From CAYGBW01 sp964348185 (lineage in GTDB: Bacteria > Desulfobacterota > BSN033 > WVXP01): 17,325 nt of DNA. Shown here one piece after another: positions 14,026-17,325 of this stretch (positions are counted from its first letter, which is position 1; the number at the start of each line of letters is the position of its first letter). Made by a program: the position numbers and the translations under genes. Where the stretch lies: NCBI GenBank assembly GCA_964348185.1, contig CAYGBW010000180.1, positions 1 to 17,325 of the forward strand, given 5' to 3'. The notes under the pieces are model-generated. The model did not search any database. It worked only from the letters and a program-made list of their open reading frames with translations, and was not told the DNA's origin.

Positions 14026-15000
14026 AGGCATGGAGCTGATGGGAAACTTCTTTGTCAGTGCTTTTTCGATCTTTTGAGAAAAACTCCTCTTATCATACTG
14101 GGCGATGAGACCCGCATGGCAGAAACCATGGGGTTCGACGTTTCTTGAGAGTACCACGTTGCAGCCCAATTGGAGGGCCTCCACAATTGCCTGACTGTAG
14201 CATTCATTCCTGGAAGGACTGATAAAGACCCTGGCATTTCCCATCAGTCCAAGGGCTTTCTCGTGGTCAAGCCATCCCGTGTGGGTCACCCCTTTGATTG
14301 GGAAGGGGACTTCTCCTATCACGACGGTCTGAAGGTTCTTTCCCTCCAATCCATCAAGGATTTCCACCAGAAGACGATATCCTTTAACGTCTCTGTTAAC
14401 GCCCCTGTCTCTCCACTGCGCCACAGCGATGAGATCGATCTCTCGTGATTTCCAGGATTTCTCAGACCGGACACTACGGAAGATTTGGGGGACCTCGAGG
14501 ATCTTATGGGCCAAATCGGGGTATGCCTTTTCCAGGATTCGACGATTCAGGCCGGGTGCTGAAAGAATCTTGGTTGCCCTTTCCAGGGCCAGTCTCTCTC
14601 GTTTGATCCGGACGGATTCGGTTCTTGTGGACGGGTTTTTCAGGCGGAGAAAATCGAGCGTGGTCTTTCGGGGGTGGACCTCGAGCCAATCCTGAATATA
14701 GGCCGTACCCCCCGTCATGAGGATCAGATCATCCAGGTGTGGAGAAAGCGCAGCCAGTTCGTTTCTTCCCACGATGATGCGGTGTCGGGTCGAAAACCTT
14801 CGGACCAATTGAGGGACCGGGTCATAGACGTTTTCGTTCAATACGAAGACGTTGGGGAGCTGTCTCGGATTTCCCGAGGCGATGAGAACCGAGGGGATTT
14901 TTCCCTTAACGAGCAGTTCGTGGAGATCATAGGCCAGGGTTCCCAATCCACCCTTACCGTATCCCTCCAGATTGACGATCAGTATTTCGTAGTCTGCCAT
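13978..15000 (-). CDS. GT4-like glycosyltransferase
   Basis: A 340-residue GT-B glycosyltransferase. The start MADYEILIVNLEGYGKGGLGTL gives the N-terminal strand and glycine-rich loop (14-20). The C-domain holds SPSRNECYSQAIVEA with the GT4 E-x7-E pair at E266 and E274. Some usual GT4 landmarks are weak, so it is a divergent member. The ATG at 15000 lacks a clear ribosome site; it begins 17 bases after the radical SAM stop and is probably translated by coupling. It is last in the minus-strand trio, and its final 48 bases are antisense to the end of the MurG-like gene. Confidence 0.82.
   Translation of the reverse strand: MADYEILIVNLEGYGKGGLGTLAYDLHELLVKGKIPSVLIASGNPRQLPNVFVLNENVYDPVPQLVRRFSTRHRIIVGRNELAALSPHLDDLILMTGGTAYIQDWLEVHPRKTTLDFLRLKNPSTRTESVRIKRERLALERATKILSAPGLNRRILEKAYPDLAHKILEVPQIFRSVRSEKSWKSREIDLIAVAQWRDRGVNRDVKGYRLLVEILDGLEGKNLQTVVIGEVPFPIKGVTHTGWLDHEKALGLMGNARVFISPSRNECYSQAIVEALQLGCNVVLSRNVEPHGFCHAGLIAQYDKRSFSQKIEKALTKKFPISSMPLPQDSLHLLMSALRA
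13981..13993. terminator. hairpin in the convergent gene overlap
   Basis: GGCCC (13981-13985) and GGGCC (13989-13993) form a 5-base-pair stem with a GAA loop, inside the region where the two convergent genes overlap. No T-run follows in either direction. It could slow polymerase from both sides, but it also lies within coding sequence on both strands. Confidence 0.2.
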
Positions 15001-15017
15001 TTCATAACGGCCGGGAA

Positions 15018-16535
15018 CTATCTCCGTGCCCTTTCTACCCGTTCGAAACTGAGATCAGACCGACTCGGGACAGGACACTCGATGCAGAGGGGAATTTTGC
15101 GCCATCTCTTCAGAATGCTTTTTCGGAATCGGTTGTATTGGGCACCGAACCATATATCATGAAACGACTGCTCAAAGACATTCCCCATCGAATAGGCGCT
15201 GTTGAAATCATTGCAGCAGGGAACAACATGGCCGTCGCTGTTGATAACGACCCATTCCCATGGCCATTTGCATCGGTTCTTCTCCAGATGGCTCTTAAGA
15301 ACTCGGCCACGGTTGTCCTGATAACGGGTATAAGCTGTATGGGTGGGTAGAAATTCGGCACCCATCTCGGACGCCTCTGGGCCTGACATGCGGACGTTGA
15401 AAGTCTTGAACCGGACCCTGTCAGCTCCTAATTCTGCGGCCAGTTCGCGGAATCGGTCCAGCTGGTCTTGATTATGCCTCATTATGATGAACTGGAGCTC
15501 CATCAAAGGCTTCTCCACTTGCCTCTTCTTCTTCTCCTCGTCAAGCCCGCGAATATTTTCGATCACTTTCTCTAGCTTTCCGCCTCGACGATACATGGCA
15601 TAGGTCTCCTGGGTGATTCCGTCGAGGGAGATCATGATTTCATCGAGGCCTGAGTCGATTAGACGAGAGGGATCAAGGAAGTGGCCGTTGGTTGAGACAT
15701 TGACGTCTGGGATCCCTTCCTTTTTTGCATATTCAATCATGGGATAGAAATCCTTGTTCAGAAAAGACTCCCCATAATTGTGGAGGAACAGATGGATCAG
15801 GTACGGCGCCATTTCATCAATGACCTTTCGAAACCCCTCGAGGGACATATCCTGGGCTCTGTATGTTCGGTGGCTCCCCACCGGACACATGGGGCAGGCA
15901 AGGTTACAGCGCCTGGTGGGCTCAATCATGGCCGTGACGGGATAGAGAAAGGCGTTCGAAAAGAGAGGTCTCCCCTGCAGGAGGTTTTTGACTAAATTTG
16001 CCGCAACTTCGGCCCCTCTGCTGTGGAGTGGCCAGATGCTATGTCTCTCTTTATGGTCCAGGGTTACGAATCCCGTGAAGATTCCTTTTTCGGGTTGAGG
16101 GAGGGTAGGATCCAGGCTGGGTTCCATGGGGCTTGGGTCTTTGTGGATGAGGCTGAGGCTCGATTCCTTTTTTTCTCCTCTCTCACGCGAGTAGAATCGA
16201 AGACGAGTGGAAAACGCCACGGAGCTTGGTGAGGCGTCGGATGTGTCCATCGGAGATCCATCGATCGGATCGGGCCCCGACAGGACGATACGGGGAGCGG
16301 TGTGTGAGATACTCGCGGCCATGACCTTCGGCAGCTGATCTCCCTTCAGGGACGGGAAAGGCGGAACTTGAAGGGTCTCTATGCCTTGGAGGTTTCGGAG
16401 ATCGAGGTCGGCGGGGAGATGGTGAAAGAGTCGCATAGGGTGGTCAGGGTTGAGCTTACGGACCCACTTCAGGATCTCCAGGAAGCCTTCCTGGAATCGT
16501 GTCTCTGCTTTTTTCATGTACACGAAGACAGACAT
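15018..16535 (-). CDS. radical SAM/SPASM protein with long N-terminal extension
   Basis: A 505-residue radical SAM enzyme. The core starts at about residue 195; the 4Fe-4S-binding C-x3-C-x2-C is C210, C214, C217 (RRCNLACPMCP), followed by GES at 255-257 and STNG at 281-284. A C-terminal SPASM-type region has cysteines C422, C440, C441, C484 and C487, enough for an auxiliary cluster. Residues 1-190 are not part of the radical SAM fold. About 1-90 look globular (an alpha/beta, possibly nucleotidyltransferase-like segment), then 90-150 are Ser/Pro-rich and probably disordered. The ATG is 7 bases after the methyltransferase stop with AAGAGG close by, indicating coupling. Relatives occur in glycan and peptide modification loci. 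The substrate here is unknown. Confidence 0.88.
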   Translation of the reverse strand: MSVFVYMKKAETRFQEGFLEILKWVRKLNPDHPMRLFHHLPADLDLRNLQGIETLQVPPFPSLKGDQLPKVMAASISHTAPRIVLSGPDPIDGSPMDTSDASPSSVAFSTRLRFYSRERGEKKESSLSLIHKDPSPMEPSLDPTLPQPEKGIFTGFVTLDHKERHSIWPLHSRGAEVAANLVKNLLQGRPLFSNAFLYPVTAMIEPTRRCNLACPMCPVGSHRTYRAQDMSLEGFRKVIDEMAPYLIHLFLHNYGESFLNKDFYPMIEYAKKEGIPDVNVSTNGHFLDPSRLIDSGLDEIMISLDGITQETYAMYRRGGKLEKVIENIRGLDEEKKKRQVEKPLMELQFIIMRHNQDQLDRFRELAAELGADRVRFKTFNVRMSGPEASEMGAEFLPTHTAYTRYQDNRGRVLKSHLEKNRCKWPWEWVVINSDGHVVPCCNDFNSAYSMGNVFEQSFHDIWFGAQYNRFRKSILKRWRKIPLCIECPVPSRSDLSFERVERARR

Positions 16536-16542
16536 TGCCTCT

Positions 16543-17307
16543 TCAGATTCTATCCTTTGACCCTATCGACTCTCTACACCTTGGCTCGTCTTCGATCTGA
16601 ACAATGAAAGATTGACCGAAAAGGCCAAACTGTTTGAATTCGACCAGCCTGATGTGCCTGTTCTTCTCCAGCCATTCCCTGGCTGCCCTCATTTCTCCGG
16701 CGTTGGGATCCCCACAAAAGAGCAACCAATCGTCAAAAGCGATTATGGAGCCCGCCGTCAGGTAATCGGTGATGAAGTCCAGGACGGGTTTGGTGGACTC
16801 ATAAACATCACAATCGATCCAGACAATGGCTGCTCGCCTGAGATTGAGTTCCTCTTTCGTTTTCTCCTTCAGCGTGACATCATAGAAGCCGGGAACAATC
16901 GTCACTGCATTCAGATCAATGTTGTTTTCGACCAGGATCTTCTTGAATGATTTCTCGTCACAGGAATAATCGCCCTGGCTCAGCCGGGAGTATTTCTTGT
17001 CGTGCCCCCTGACTTGGGGGAGTCCTTGGAAGCTATCGAAGGCGTAAAAGTGCATATTCAGATTGAATCGCTTTGCCTGCTCATAGGCATAGATGAAACT
17101 CCGTCCCCTGTACACACCAAACTCGAGATAATCCCCGGGGGGAAGATCCCACCACGTCAAGGCCTGCATGAACGTGCCCATGATTTCTTCCTTATGATCT
17201 CTAGGGATGCCAAGAGATCTCTGGGAGAGGGGCTTGAGAATCTTTCTCATCAGAACGCCCAGCGCAGCCATGAAGTCGTTGCTCCTCGTGGTAAGCAATA
17301 CCCCCAT
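16543..17307 (-). CDS. TylF/macrocin-type SAM-dependent O-methyltransferase
   Basis: A 254-residue class I methyltransferase of the TylF/NovP sugar O-methyltransferase type. SAM-binding motif I is YLEFGVYRGRSF (60-71), followed by the family signature DSFQGLP (91-97). The metal-site acids are visible as WIDCDVYEST (D165, D167) and FDDW (D192, D193). In this family the enzyme methylates a hydroxyl of a sugar or polyketide glycoside and needs magnesium. ATG 17307 has no obvious ribosome site and the frame remains open to the window edge, so the true start may lie outside or at an internal Met (residue 13 or 20). It leads the minus-strand trio, whose promoter is beyond 17325. Confidence 0.88.
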   Translation of the reverse strand: MGVLLTTRSNDFMAALGVLMRKILKPLSQRSLGIPRDHKEEIMGTFMQALTWWDLPPGDYLEFGVYRGRSFIYAYEQAKRFNLNMHFYAFDSFQGLPQVRGHDKKYSRLSQGDYSCDEKSFKKILVENNIDLNAVTIVPGFYDVTLKEKTKEELNLRRAAIVWIDCDVYESTKPVLDFITDYLTAGSIIAFDDWLLFCGDPNAGEMRAAREWLEKNRHIRLVEFKQFGLFGQSFIVQIEDEPRCRESIGSKDRI

Positions 17308-17325
17308 GATGCAGCAACTGTCAAG

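Noticed and set aside
1..17325. CRISPR arrays, insertion sequences, tRNA or rRNA genes
   Set aside because: I looked for regularly spaced repeats, transposase motifs with terminal inverted repeats, and cloverleaf-like sequences, and saw none that could be supported.

Overview
The window reads as a moderately GC-rich bacterial chromosome segment. The genes are tightly packed, with ATGA overlaps, GTG/TTG starts and Gram-negative-style lipoprotein and ABC components. Family-level resemblances (a decayed QueG-like iron-sulfur reductase, a small zinc-ribbon protein, an M29-like metallohydrolase, a radical SAM/SPASM protein) suggest a Desulfobacterota/deltaproteobacterium-like or related uncultured lineage. 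That placement is an inference from memory; no rRNA or other marker gene is present.

Layout. (1) 128-1075, minus: an M29/NicX-type metallohydrolase with its own promoter. (2) 1309-1731, plus: a broken QueG-like reductase with an in-frame amber stop, an apparent internal deletion and a frame change; then a strong promoter and a 69-residue zinc-ribbon protein. (3) 2362-4545, plus: an amidase-signature hydrolase, followed by an unusual fusion of a zinc ribbon to a PTS EIIA (fructose/nitrogen-type) domain. (4) 4546-4975: a gene-free stretch holding two promoter-like sequences, a structured region ending in a T-run hairpin (possible small RNA or leader) and a palindromic operator candidate. (5) 4976-12512, plus: a seven-gene operon-like run comprising a sugar ABC importer (MalK/UgpC-type ATPase, lipoprotein binding protein, two permeases), a divergent GHKL ATPase, a PIG-L/LmbE deacetylase and a GT4 glycosyltransferase. 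(6) 12745-14025, plus: a MurG/GT28-like glycosyltransferase behind a good sigma70-type promoter. (7) 13978-17307, minus: a TylF-like O-methyltransferase, a radical SAM/SPASM enzyme with a large unexplained N-terminal region, and a GT4-like glycosyltransferase. This run converges on the MurG-like gene with a 48-base coding overlap.

How it may work together. The right two thirds is a glycan theme: import of a carbohydrate-like solute, N-deacetylation, glycosyl transfer, O-methylation and radical chemistry. No sugar-catabolic enzyme lies between the importer and the glycan genes. The GHKL ATPase sits within the run and is probably translated with it, but its role is unknown. It is the best candidate here for something undescribed, together with the zinc-ribbon-EIIA fusion and the structured RNA region upstream of the importer.
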